Below, piece by piece: positions 27,506 through 35,304 of a DNA stretch of 64,000 nt. The translations under genes were made by a program, and so were the position numbers. This DNA is from PALSA-1003 sp963741315. GTDB taxonomy: Bacteria > Pseudomonadota > Gammaproteobacteria > Burkholderiales > Casimicrobiaceae. Under the pieces are notes generated by a model. The model was not told the origin of the DNA. It was given only the letters and a program-made list of their open reading frames with translations, and made no database searches. Numbering within the stretch: the stretch's first letter is position 1; each line of letters begins with the position of its first letter. Location of the stretch: NCBI GenBank assembly GCA_963741315.1, contig CAVUHK010000008.1, forward strand, positions 682,001-746,000, in the 5' to 3' direction.

Positions 27506-28477
27506 ATGAGTTCTTCCGCCCGACCTACCCATCTCCATACGCACCAGTTCACGGCCCTGCGGCCAGGACCGCGACTTATCGTGCTGGGCGCCGTCCATGG
27601 CAATGAAACATGCGGCACGCGAGCTATCGTGCAGATACTGCAAGAACTGGCGGTAGACGCCTTTACGATTGAATGTGGCGTTTTGACCATGGTGCCGGTA
27701 ACGAATCCACTCGCCTATCAGCGAAGCGCTCGGCTGGGAGACCGCAACCTGAACCGCAATTTGCGGGTCACAGCGCAGCCCGTCGATTTTGAGGACCAGA
27801 TTGCCAATGCTTTGTGCCCCTTGCTGGAGGCGCACGACGTACTGCTGGACCTGCATTCGTTTCACACCCCCGGACACCCCTTCATCATGGTTGGCCCGAC
27901 GAATAACACGGGCAGCTTGGAACCTTTCCAGCGCTCGAAGGAAGAGGAGCGGCTGGTCGCGCATCTCGGGCCCCGACGGCTCGTCGAAGGTTGGATGGAC
28001 GTGTATGCCCGCGGCGTTCAGCGCCGACAACAGGCTCAAGTTTCTGCGGCCCCTGGTCTGCTGAATACCGGTTATGGCATCGGCACGTCCGAGTACATGC
28101 GCTCGCGCGGCGGTTATGGAGTGACGCTGGAATGTGGCCAGCATGACGACCTTGAGGCTGTCAGTGTGGCGTATCGTGCGATCCGTCAGACGCTCGCGCT
28201 GCTCGGCCTGGCATCTCTGCCTTTGAACCCGCCATCTTTAGATTTCCAGATGCTGCGCCTCGTGGATGTCCTGGATCGCGAGCACGAGAACGACCGATTC
28301 GACCGACCGTGGAAAAGCTTTGATCCGGTAGTCGCTGGACAGCCTATTGGACATCGGCATGATGGCCGAGTCGTGACGGCCCCAGCCGACGGTTTCGTCG
28401 TATTCCCGAATCCAAGCGCGTTGGCCGGCAACGAGTGGTTCTACTTCGCGCAGAAAAGCGAGCGCGCCATTGGCTGA
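27506..28477 (+). CDS. Succinylglutamate desuccinylase/aspartoacylase-like hydrolase
   Basis: A 323-residue zinc carboxypeptidase-fold protein of the AstE/AspA group. The zinc motif HGNETCG (GAVHGNETCGTRA, about residue 34) supplies His and Glu ligands. DLHSFHTPGHPF supplies the third zinc histidine, NRNLR (DRNLNRNLR) the substrate-arginine region, and VTLECGQHDD the catalytic glutamate. The family deacylates N-acyl amino acids or trims related amides; the substrate here is unknown. ATG 27506 has GAAGG five bases upstream. It follows the acetyltransferase by 75 bp, so an acylation/deacylation pair is conceivable but not shown. Confidence 0.85.
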   Translation: MSSSARPTHLHTHQFTALRPGPRLIVLGAVHGNETCGTRAIVQILQELAVDAFTIECGVLTMVPVTNPLAYQRSARLGDRNLNRNLRVTAQPVDFEDQIANALCPLLEAHDVLLDLHSFHTPGHPFIMVGPTNNTGSLEPFQRSKEEERLVAHLGPRRLVEGWMDVYARGVQRRQQAQVSAAPGLLNTGYGIGTSEYMRSRGGYGVTLECGQHDDLEAVSVAYRAIRQTLALLGLASLPLNPPSLDFQMLRLVDVLDREHENDRFDRPWKSFDPVVAGQPIGHRHDGRVVTAPADGFVVFPNPSALAGNEWFYFAQKSERAIG

Positions 28478-28659
28478 CCAAGATCGCCAGCCTGATGTCG
28501 CGCACCAGGTTCTTGCGCGCATGCTCGTATAGACCAGGGCCGAACTATCTGTGCGCGTAGCAGGCGCGTAGCTGCTCCACCCGGCACCGTGACGTGCCAG
28601 TAGTTACCAGCAGCGCGAGCTGCGATCGGACTCTACGTACGCGGAAAGGGTAGGCAAAG

Positions 28660-29766
28660 ATGTCGATGCGGAATTGCAGGCCGATGATCACGATGTTCGC
28701 CATATTCTTGCCTATGGCGTCGATAACGGCATCGGCTGCGCCACCAATCATCGAGTACGCTGTGCCGACTGCCAATGCGGGCCCTCAGGGCATCGTCGCG
28801 GGTCCAGACGGCAATCTGTGGTTCACCGAATTCAACGCCAACAAGATAGGCAGAGTCACCACCGATGGTGCGATCACCGAGTTTCCGATTCCGACCCCGA
28901 GTTCGGGACCGCGAGGGATTACGGCCGGGCCAGATGGCAACCTATGGTTCACGGAAACTGCCGGAAACAAGATTGGCAAGATCACCGTCGCTGGCGCAAT
29001 TACGGAGTACGCGGTCCCGACGGCGAATGCGACTCCCTACGGCATCGTGACAGGTCCGGATGGCAACCTGTGGTTCACGGAGCACACAGCACCAGTGTCG
29101 TTGCCTCAGACCTACAAGATCGGGAAGATCACGGTCTCGGGCACTGTGACCGAGTACGGCTACAACGCAATTAATTTTGGTTTTTGTTCCGCGCCCACCG
29201 AAATAACGGCTAGGGCCGACGGGTTATGGTTCGGTGGGAGTTGCGCCATATTCATCAGTATGACAACTGCCGGCAATCCTGTTTTCAATGTCGGGATCAA
29301 TGGCGGCATACCCGACGACGTCTACGGCATCACCGTCGGCCCAGACGGAAACATTTGGGCGACGATATTCTCGGCGCTTCAACCGCTAAGCCAAATAGTT
29401 AAGCTCAGTCCTCTCGATACGCTCTACACAATCTCGCAGGCGACGGCGTGGCCGTACGGGATCACGTCCGGTCCCGATGGCAAGCTATGGTTCACCGAAG
29501 CGAACGCCAATCAGGTTGGAACCATAACAGTCGCTGGCGCGATTACCGAATACCCAATTCCGACGCCCAACTCCGCGCCGCGCGGCGTGACTACGGGTCC
29601 TGACGGCAATGTCTGGTTTGCTGAGTTCTCCGGCAACAAGATTGGCAAGGTTCAGTTGGTAACTCCACCGCCAGCCGCGGTGCCGGCACTCTCATGGTGG
29701 ATGACGCTAGCTTTGTTTTCAATCCTCCTGACTTGGGGCTTAGTGCGACTGCGCCTCCGAGTTTAA
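28660..29766 (+). CDS. Streptogramin-lyase-like seven-bladed propeller with IPTL-CTERM-type anchor
   Basis: A 368-residue exported protein. An N-terminal hydrophobic segment (MITMFAIFLPMASITASA) is followed by seven repeats built on GPDGNLWFTE (some degenerate, e.g. ARADGLWFG and VGPDGNIWATIF), the virginiamycin B lyase-like beta-propeller. The C-terminus PALSWWMTLALFSILLTWGLVRLRLR is a proline-leucine-serine-tryptophan motif plus hydrophobic helix plus basic tail, the layout of IPTL-CTERM sorting signals. True Vgb enzymes lack such an anchor, so a surface or periplasmic binding role is more likely than antibiotic lysis. A second propeller gene lies at 31617-33299. Confidence 0.8.
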   Translation: MSMRNCRPMITMFAIFLPMASITASAAPPIIEYAVPTANAGPQGIVAGPDGNLWFTEFNANKIGRVTTDGAITEFPIPTPSSGPRGITAGPDGNLWFTETAGNKIGKITVAGAITEYAVPTANATPYGIVTGPDGNLWFTEHTAPVSLPQTYKIGKITVSGTVTEYGYNAINFGFCSAPTEITARADGLWFGGSCAIFISMTTAGNPVFNVGINGGIPDDVYGITVGPDGNIWATIFSALQPLSQIVKLSPLDTLYTISQATAWPYGITSGPDGKLWFTEANANQVGTITVAGAITEYPIPTPNSAPRGVTTGPDGNVWFAEFSGNKIGKVQLVTPPPAAVPALSWWMTLALFSILLTWGLVRLRLRV

Positions 29767-30036
29767 AGAACAGTCGGGATGTCACCTGCTGCGCGTGTCG
29801 TGCAATTCGTCCGCAACCCATTTGGGAGACGTGTCATGTGTCTGCAGCGAATTTAGTCGATGCGGGAAATGGGTCAACAGATTGCGCAACTCAAGCACAA
29901 ACTGCAGGCGATTGAGGCGAAGCTGGGACTATGAGCAGGGAGACCGACTATCGTTCAAAACGTGGGTAGCACGCGAACGATGGTGGTAAGCGCTCGTGCG
30001 AAACCCAACTGGGCCGCGGTAGACGGGGAACTGATC
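29767..30036. other. Gene-poor stretch with decayed coding remnants
   Basis: No convincing gene. A 24-codon reading frame from about 29860 (ending QIAQLKHKLQAIEAKLGL) looks like the coiled-coil tail of a lost protein, preceded in frame by a stop. The stretch leads into the tRNA-like repeat at 30037. Confidence 0.4.
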
Positions 30037-30058
30037 GTTCGATCCCCTCCCGGCACCA
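30037..30058 (+). repeat. Imperfect copy of the tRNA-Leu 3' end (candidate attachment site)
   Basis: This 22-nt stretch repeats the tRNA-Leu 3' end at 26765-26788. GTTCGAT and the final CCCCTCCCGGCACCA (15 nt, including CCA) are identical, with one T and one C missing between them. It is in the same orientation. A small hairpin (CCCCG 30062-30066, CGGGG 30074-30078) and CTTCT follow, resembling a tRNA terminator. Together with the tRNA it brackets 26789-30036. Confidence 0.65.
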
Positions 30059-30137
30059 CGACCCCGCGTCGGACGGGGCTTCTACGGCAGCGACGGCTCC
30101 CGTCGCACCGCCGATTACACCGGTTCGGCCAGCGGTG

Positions 30138-30395
30138 CTATCCGGGCGCGAGGCTCCTGTCGCCGCCTCCTGACTCGACCACGGAATCAGTAGGACGACC
30201 CACAACGCTGGGCTCGAGCATCAACCCTAAGCCAGCCAGCACGATCACACCCACGATGAGCAAATCCAGAGAGTCCGCCGCTCCGTCAATTGTTGCGTAC
30301 GCCGCAAAGAAAGCGCACGCGCCGACCAATACGTCGACAACATCTGTGAGGTTTCGTCGCCAGTTCCAACGCCCTGCGTTTCCGGTATCTTTCAT
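30138..30395 (-). CDS. Small two-helix membrane protein, unknown function
   Basis: An 85-residue protein beginning MKDTGNAGRWNWRRNLTDVV, then two hydrophobic segments (about residues 22-38 and 43-60: VLVGACAFFAAYATI and LLIVGVIVLAGLGLML) joined by an acidic loop, and a polar tail. The ATG at 30395 has AGGAG seven bases upstream, which is the best support that it is real. I recognise no family. The longer open frame upstream of this ATG reads as non-coding. Confidence 0.5.
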   Translation of the reverse strand: MKDTGNAGRWNWRRNLTDVVDVLVGACAFFAAYATIDGAADSLDLLIVGVIVLAGLGLMLEPSVVGRPTDSVVESGGGDRSLAPG

Positions 30396-30807
30396 TGGAA
30401 GCTCCTGTCGCGGGGATACGGCCTCAAGATAGGCCGCGGGTATCACTGCGGGAATCAGCGTCGCGCCGATTTTTCTGTAGGAGCGCGTCCGACCTGCACG
30501 AATCTGCGGGCACAACAACGCGGGGCAGCATTCTTCGCGCGCTCGAATCAGCACGCAAAGTTATGCGACGTTTTGGTCCTAATGGTAGCGACGACAACGA
30601 TCGAGATGATCGGGGCGGAGATGAAAATGTGTTATCCGGCGCCAGCAAATTGGGCGCCTAGCAACACGCTTAAAACAGGAGTAAAAATGAGCCTGAAGCC
30701 AGTACCGAGGGGCCCAATGCGAACCAAGGAATGTAAGTCAAAGCACCTATCGCAATCCGTGTGAGGCGAAACGCCCCCTCCATTCATCCCGACAGGCACC
30801 CAATTCA
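30396..30807. other. Intergenic stretch with probable decayed membrane-protein gene
   Basis: No intact gene. On the minus strand, between about 30765 and 30550, pieces in successive frames read like a hydrophobic protein (RIAIGALTYIPWFALGP, then TPVLSVLLGAQFAGAG, then IFISAPIISIVVVATIRTKT), broken by stops and frameshifts. On the plus strand a 25-codon frame at 30687 has a strong AGGAG site but an unremarkable product. Confidence 0.35.
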
Positions 30808-31605
30808 ATGAAAACCTCTAATGTTGCGCAGGAAGCCAAAGCCGCGCCCAAGGATTTTTACAATGAGCGCTATGAGAAGGGCTACATGCACGGCTTTTTC
30901 GATGTTTATGAGATTTGCCGCTTGCATACCATCAATTCGGTACTGAATCGACTAAAAGCCTCGGGGTTCGAACCCGCCTCCATTCTCGACTATGGATGTG
31001 GAGAGGGTCGATACATAGGTGAGATGAAAAAAATATTCCCTTCCGCGAGTTTGGCTGGATGCGATATCAGTGAGAAAGCGATTGCTATCGCCGAACGAGC
31101 GTTTCCCGCGACGTATGTCTCGATGCAAGATGAGACGGTTGGGTACGCGGACGCCAGTTTCGATCTGGTAATCTCTGTCGAGGTATTTGAGCACGTAAAG
31201 GACGTGGGGAAGGCAGCCCGTGAGGTCGCGCGGTTACTCCGTGTTGGTGGTTTAGCGCTCATAACAACCCCCTGCGCCAATCGGTTTTCTGGTGACTGGT
31301 TCAAGACTGCCGTGACACGCGGGTTTGAACCTTCGCACGATGGCTATGGCCGGTTTTCCTTGGATGAGCCCGGTCATCTGCGACGCCTCAATGACAATCA
31401 CTTGCGGGATTTGTTTGAAAACAGCGGAGTGACGATAGAAAAAATATATCATCGTTCACACGTGTTTACTCAGATAGTAGAGGCCCCCTTTATCAGTCCG
31501 TTCCTCCCGATGGCCGCTCGTGCGCACATTGCCCTTCTCGATTGGCACCTATTCAAGCATTTGCCTAACGGGGCTACGCTGCTGGCAATTGGCCGAAAGC
31601 ACTAG
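30808..31605 (+). CDS. Class I SAM-dependent methyltransferase
   Basis: A 265-residue methyltransferase. Motif I is ILDYGCGEGRYIGEM (about residues 67-80), followed by the acidic strand end GCDISEKAIAIAE, the motif II/III region ASFDLVISVEVFEHVKD and RLLRVGGLALITTPC. This is the Methyltransf_11/23 layout used on small molecules, sugars or quinones; the substrate is not visible. Its codon usage and base composition are clearly more AT-rich than the housekeeping genes, suggesting horizontal acquisition. Neighbours give no pathway. Confidence 0.85.
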   Translation: MKTSNVAQEAKAAPKDFYNERYEKGYMHGFFDVYEICRLHTINSVLNRLKASGFEPASILDYGCGEGRYIGEMKKIFPSASLAGCDISEKAIAIAERAFPATYVSMQDETVGYADASFDLVISVEVFEHVKDVGKAAREVARLLRVGGLALITTPCANRFSGDWFKTAVTRGFEPSHDGYGRFSLDEPGHLRRLNDNHLRDLFENSGVTIEKIYHRSHVFTQIVEAPFISPFLPMAARAHIALLDWHLFKHLPNGATLLAIGRKH

Positions 31606-31616
31606 AACGCCGAGAG

Positions 31617-33299
31617 TCATTTACCGGGAATCCCACAGCAGGTAGCCGTTGACGTCAAGGTGGCGGCGGCGACGCCGCGGTTCGTAACCGCACATAACCA
31701 AGCCGTATTGCCCTCTGTGGCCTTGGTCTGCGAAACGTTCATGTTCGCGGAAGTGCTGTCGCAACTGCCGCTGGTAAGCGTGAAGCCCGCATCGCATGCA
31801 GGCGACGTTGCCGTGCCCGACGTGCCGTTGCCGATCGCCACCGGAGCCGACGTCTGCGTCGTGCATTGCAGCGCGGTAGCTTCGGCTAGGATCTGATAGC
31901 CAACGACGTCGAAGATAACGTGAGCGGACAGTCCTGCGGGCATCGCGAAGTAGATATTGTTGGTGGCGATCTGCGGCACGATGTACACCGTCGACAAGCC
32001 CTGTCCGCTGGTGAAGTTCAGCGCCACGTTCGAAAGCGCTGTACTCAGGCTATTGGTATCGCTGATGCCGAGATAGGCGTCAAAATTGGGGCTCAGGATC
32101 GTGGCGACCAGAGCGACCGCGCGGATCGAGTCTCCTGGCGGGCTGGTCAAGCCGCAATCGGAGGTTGCGTTGCCTCCATATTGGCTCCAGTTTTGCCCAG
32201 TCGCGATGAACCCGGGAAGCATCCTGAGCGAGTTGCCGGCGATGGGGCCCTGCACGCCACTGCCGGCAGTTGCACTGCGTGTGTCCATGATCCGGCACGG
32301 CTCCAGCGACATGTGGGCCCACAGGGGAGGGCGAGTCGTAATCTGCCCAATCCGTTCGCCCGAGAAGCAGCAATTCCATTCCGTGAACCAAAGATCGCCG
32401 TTGGGACCGGCCGTAATCACGCGAGGTCGCGCGCCGGGCGTTATGCCGGCGTGGAACTCGGTGACGACGCCGAGCGGGGTGATTCGGGCAACTGCGCTGA
32501 TGCCTGGTTCCGTGAACCACAGATTGTCGTCGGGGCCCGCCGTGATGCTGAAGGGTTCCGCGCCCGGGGTGATGCCGTCGCTGAAGTGCGTGACGACGCC
32601 GAGCGGCGTAATGCGCCCGATCCGATCGTTCTCCGTGAACCACAAGTTGCCATCGGGACCGCCCGTGATGCTGAAAAGCGCGCCGGTAGTGTCAGCGCTG
32701 AACTCAGTAATGACACCAAGCGGGGTGATCCGCGCGATCTGGCGAGTTCCTTCTTCCGTAAACCACAGGTTCCCGTCGGGACCGGCGGTTATGGCCCGCG
32801 GAAACGCGCCGATGGCGATGCCGGCGCTGAACTCGGTGACTACCCCGGATGTTGTGATGCGCCCAATCGCGTCACCGTTGGTTTCCGTGAACCATAGGTT
32901 GCCATCGGGCCCCGCTGTGATGATGTAAGGAACTAGACCTATGGTCCCGGCTGCAAACTCGGTGACGGTGCCGAGCGGCGTAATCCGCCCGATACGGGTG
33001 AAGTCGGGGTTTGTGAACCACAGGTTTCCATCGGGGCCAGCGGTAATACCGACCGGATGCGCGCCGGGCGCGAGGCCCGCGCTGAACTCGGTTACTTTCC
33101 CAAGCGGGGTGATCCGCCCGATCCGCCCGCCGTTGGTTTCCGTGAACCACAGGTTGCCATCGGGTCCGGCGGTGATGTAGTAGGGTTCCGAGCCGGGGGT
33201 AATGCCGGCACTGAACTCGGTGATAACTTGGGCTCCTGTAACGCCCGACAACAAGCAAAGGGACGCAAGCAGCCAACCGGGAAGGATGCAATGCTTCAT
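31617..33299 (-). CDS. Exported streptogramin-lyase-like propeller with C-terminal PCRxxDTR domain
   Basis: A 560-residue secreted protein. A signal peptide (LPGWLLASLCLLSGVTGAQ) precedes seven close copies of an ITAGPDGNLWFTE-IGRITPLG-VTEFSAG repeat (about residues 25-325), a Vgb-like seven-bladed propeller. A second region (about 330-465) starts EPCRIMDTRSA, a motif shared by many exported repeat proteins. The last 90 residues are cysteine-containing and Thr/Ser-rich. No membrane anchor is visible, unlike the paralogue at 28660. The near-identical repeats suggest recent internal duplication. Function unknown; enzymatic antibiotic cleavage is not supported. Confidence 0.8.
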   Translation of the reverse strand: MKHCILPGWLLASLCLLSGVTGAQVITEFSAGITPGSEPYYITAGPDGNLWFTETNGGRIGRITPLGKVTEFSAGLAPGAHPVGITAGPDGNLWFTNPDFTRIGRITPLGTVTEFAAGTIGLVPYIITAGPDGNLWFTETNGDAIGRITTSGVVTEFSAGIAIGAFPRAITAGPDGNLWFTEEGTRQIARITPLGVITEFSADTTGALFSITGGPDGNLWFTENDRIGRITPLGVVTHFSDGITPGAEPFSITAGPDDNLWFTEPGISAVARITPLGVVTEFHAGITPGARPRVITAGPNGDLWFTEWNCCFSGERIGQITTRPPLWAHMSLEPCRIMDTRSATAGSGVQGPIAGNSLRMLPGFIATGQNWSQYGGNATSDCGLTSPPGDSIRAVALVATILSPNFDAYLGISDTNSLSTALSNVALNFTSGQGLSTVYIVPQIATNNIYFAMPAGLSAHVIFDVVGYQILAEATALQCTTQTSAPVAIGNGTSGTATSPACDAGFTLTSGSCDSTSANMNVSQTKATEGNTAWLCAVTNRGVAAATLTSTATCCGIPGK

Positions 33300-33742
33300 A
33301 CAATGCTGGCGAATACGTTTCTACTCAACCACAAGAGGAGCGCTTGCCGCTCCGGGGGATCGTCACCATGAGCACGTGCAAGCGGACATTCATTTTCTAC
33401 ATCAACGTGGCAGGTATCTCCTTGACCAGCGTCAAGTTGGACGCTCGACCCAGGGCGTGCTTGAGGGACTCGCCGGCATGGCCCGCCGCCCCAACACCAC
33501 GATCATCGTATTCACGAACTACAATTTCCCGCAATTTCGAGCGCCATTGACGACTTCACGCGGGCGAAGGATGCTTCATTGTAGGAGTGGCACCGACATG
33601 CCTTTCAGAGAACGGCGGATACCGGTTGCTGGAATCGCGCCGCATAATTTGCTGTAATCCGGCATTCCTGCCACTGAAGCAGGCCATCGACTCACAACGA
33701 CGAGTCATTTGTATATTTGCATGATCGCTACAGGAGAATTCC
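33300..33742. other. Intergenic stretch, no convincing gene
   Basis: Short frames exist (for example ATG 33368, CKRTFIFYINVAGISLTSV) but none keeps a protein-like pattern, and they look like a decayed reading frame. The 3' part leads into the CHRD gene, whose ribosome site (AGGAG) lies just before 33743. Confidence 0.4.
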
Positions 33743-34159
33743 ATGAAAAGTTCCAACCGGCTGTTGTTGGCATCAATGTTGTTCACGAGTGGCATATGGA
33801 TCAGCGGTGTCGCATTCGGCGCGGACGTGAAGGTGACCCTCGCCGGCAGTAATGAAGTGCCACCGGTGCAAACATCGGCAAGCGGTCAAGGAACGATCAC
33901 CATCGCCGATGACGGCGCGGTTTCCGGCAGCGTCACGACCAAGGGGGTCCAGGGCACCGCAGCGCACATCCACATGGCGGCAGCCGGTGCCAACGGACCG
34001 GTCATTGTCCCGTTCACGAAGGATGGCGACGCGTACAAGGCGCCTGCCGGAGCGAAGCTGACGGCAGAACAACTCGCCGCGTTCAAGAGCGGAGGGCTCT
34101 ATTTCAACGTGCACAGCGCCGCAAATCCGGGCGGCGAAATTCGCGGGCAGCTCAAGTAA
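33743..34159 (+). CDS. Exported CHRD-domain protein
   Basis: A 138-residue protein made of a signal peptide (LLLASMLFTSGIWISGVAFGA) and one CHRD domain: VTLAGSNEVPPVQTSASGQGTITI, the AAHIHMAAAGANGPVIVPF core, and the ending GGLYFNVHSAANPGGEIRGQL. CHRD domains are beta-rich extracytoplasmic modules first seen in chordin; bacterial ones have no settled function. The ATG has CAGGAG at good spacing. It is probably monocistronic; the first intrinsic terminator lies 240 bases downstream. Confidence 0.88.
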   Translation: MKSSNRLLLASMLFTSGIWISGVAFGADVKVTLAGSNEVPPVQTSASGQGTITIADDGAVSGSVTTKGVQGTAAHIHMAAAGANGPVIVPFTKDGDAYKAPAGAKLTAEQLAAFKSGGLYFNVHSAANPGGEIRGQLK

Positions 34160-34400
34160 ATTGCCGCTGTCCTGTCGCGATTCTCCTACAATGAAATCGG
34201 AGACAGACTGATTCCGTCGCGAGGACGCGCGGCTCATGATGCGAACCATGTAGGGGCGCCAAAGCAGCAACTTCACCTAATCGACATCGATCAGAGTTGA
34301 CTGGCGGCCGCGACCCTACTACTTTCAATTTGACGTTGTAGTAGCAACAGACAGCGTTGACAGGTATTCCTTGCGCTGACCTCCCAACAGCCGAGGAACA
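34160..34400. other. Long 3' region between CHRD gene and terminator
   Basis: About 240 bases with no gene that I can support. Either a long 3' untranslated region of the CHRD mRNA or a separate small transcript ending at the 34401 hairpin; no convincing promoter was found. Confidence 0.3.
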
Positions 34401-34434
34401 GAGCGGGCCGGGCAACCGGCCCGTTCGCTTTTTT
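34401..34434 (+). terminator. Intrinsic terminator
   Basis: GCGGGCCGG pairs with CCGGCCCG(TTC)GC around a GCAA tetraloop, followed by TTTTTT (34429-34434). A strong plus-strand terminator between the CHRD gene and the convergent MerR-TPR gene. Confidence 0.85.
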
Positions 34435-34464
34435 GGTGTTGGGAGACCGGCTCGACGGCCCGGG

Positions 34465-35289
34465 TTATCGACTGTGCTTCTTGAACGCGCTGAGGTGGCG
34501 CACTGCCTCGCGGTGCAATCCGGATGCTTCGTATAGCAGCGCCAGGTTGTAATGCGCGTCTGCCATGTCTGGACTGGCTTTCAGTGCTTCGCGGTAGGCG
34601 TTTGCCGCCTCCGCATTGCGATGGGCATCCTCCAATAACACGCCGAGATTGAAAAGCAGCGTGCTGTCCGGCGGGCAGCGAGCGATACCGCGCCGGTAAA
34701 TCTCCTCCGCCTGGGCCAGGTCACCACGCTCGTGCAGCAGCCGTCCAAGATTGTTGTAGGCGGCGCAATGCGCATCGTCCAACTCGATGGCGATGCGATA
34801 TGCTTCGCAGGCGTCGTCGGTGCTGGTCTCTTCGAGCAGGACACCGCGCTCGAACGATTCTGGCGCCGACGGAGACGCGCTGGCCGGGCCTGGCGCTGTG
34901 GTGTCGATGAATGCCACACGGCCTGCATCGGATGCTATGGTGAATCCGAGCAGCAGCTGGCCATCGTGGGGTTGCCACTGCGAGCCTCCCTCGCGAACGA
35001 CCACGGCATCGCCGACTGCCTCAATGCGCAGCCCGACGAGTGGCCGGCCCTCCGGCAACTGCGCCTTGAGCCGACGCAATGAACGCAGGATCCGCACCGA
35101 CGACAGTCCTGCTTCGCTCAAGCCACGCGCGGCGCGCAGCATCACCAGATCCTGGAAGGTGAACCGGAATTCGTTCCGGCGGCCCCGCGACGGGGTGACG
35201 AAACCGGCGTCGATCAGCCCGGAGACAATGGAGCGCGAGAGACCAAGCAGTTTGCTGACGCCGCTCAGCGAATAGCCGTCGCCTGTCAC
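34465..35289 (-). CDS. MerR-type helix-turn-helix protein with TPR domain
   Basis: A 274-residue protein. The N-terminus (YSLSGVSKLLGLSRSIVSGLIDAGFV...FTFQDLVMLRAARGL) is a MerR-like winged helix. After a linker, the C-terminal 120 residues form about three tetratricopeptide repeats (AAYNNLGRLLHERGDLAQAEEIYRRGI; LLFNLGVLLEDAHRNAEAANAYREAL; AHYNLALLYEASGLHREAVRHL). It starts at GTG 35289, 16 bp downstream of the Ku stop on the same strand. Its place after ku suggests it may regulate or interact with the NHEJ pair; this is inference from position. Confidence 0.82.
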   Translation of the reverse strand: MTGDGYSLSGVSKLLGLSRSIVSGLIDAGFVTPSRGRRNEFRFTFQDLVMLRAARGLSEAGLSSVRILRSLRRLKAQLPEGRPLVGLRIEAVGDAVVVREGGSQWQPHDGQLLLGFTIASDAGRVAFIDTTAPGPASASPSAPESFERGVLLEETSTDDACEAYRIAIELDDAHCAAYNNLGRLLHERGDLAQAEEIYRRGIARCPPDSTLLFNLGVLLEDAHRNAEAANAYREALKASPDMADAHYNLALLYEASGLHREAVRHLSAFKKHSR

Positions 35290-35304
35290 TGCGTGACAAT
35301 GACC

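Noticed and set aside
28660..29766. Streptogramin resistance gene
   Set aside because: Propeller repeats alone do not show virginiamycin B lyase activity; the anchor and context argue against it.
30573..30764. 63-codon plus-strand frame with internal ATG 30687 and a strong AGGAG
   Set aside because: Ribosome site is good, but the 25-residue product is unremarkable and lies antisense to apparent membrane-protein remnants; noted in the gap entry only.
33344..33657. Short frames between the second propeller gene and the CHRD gene
   Set aside because: No protein-like composition or start site of quality; could be decay products.
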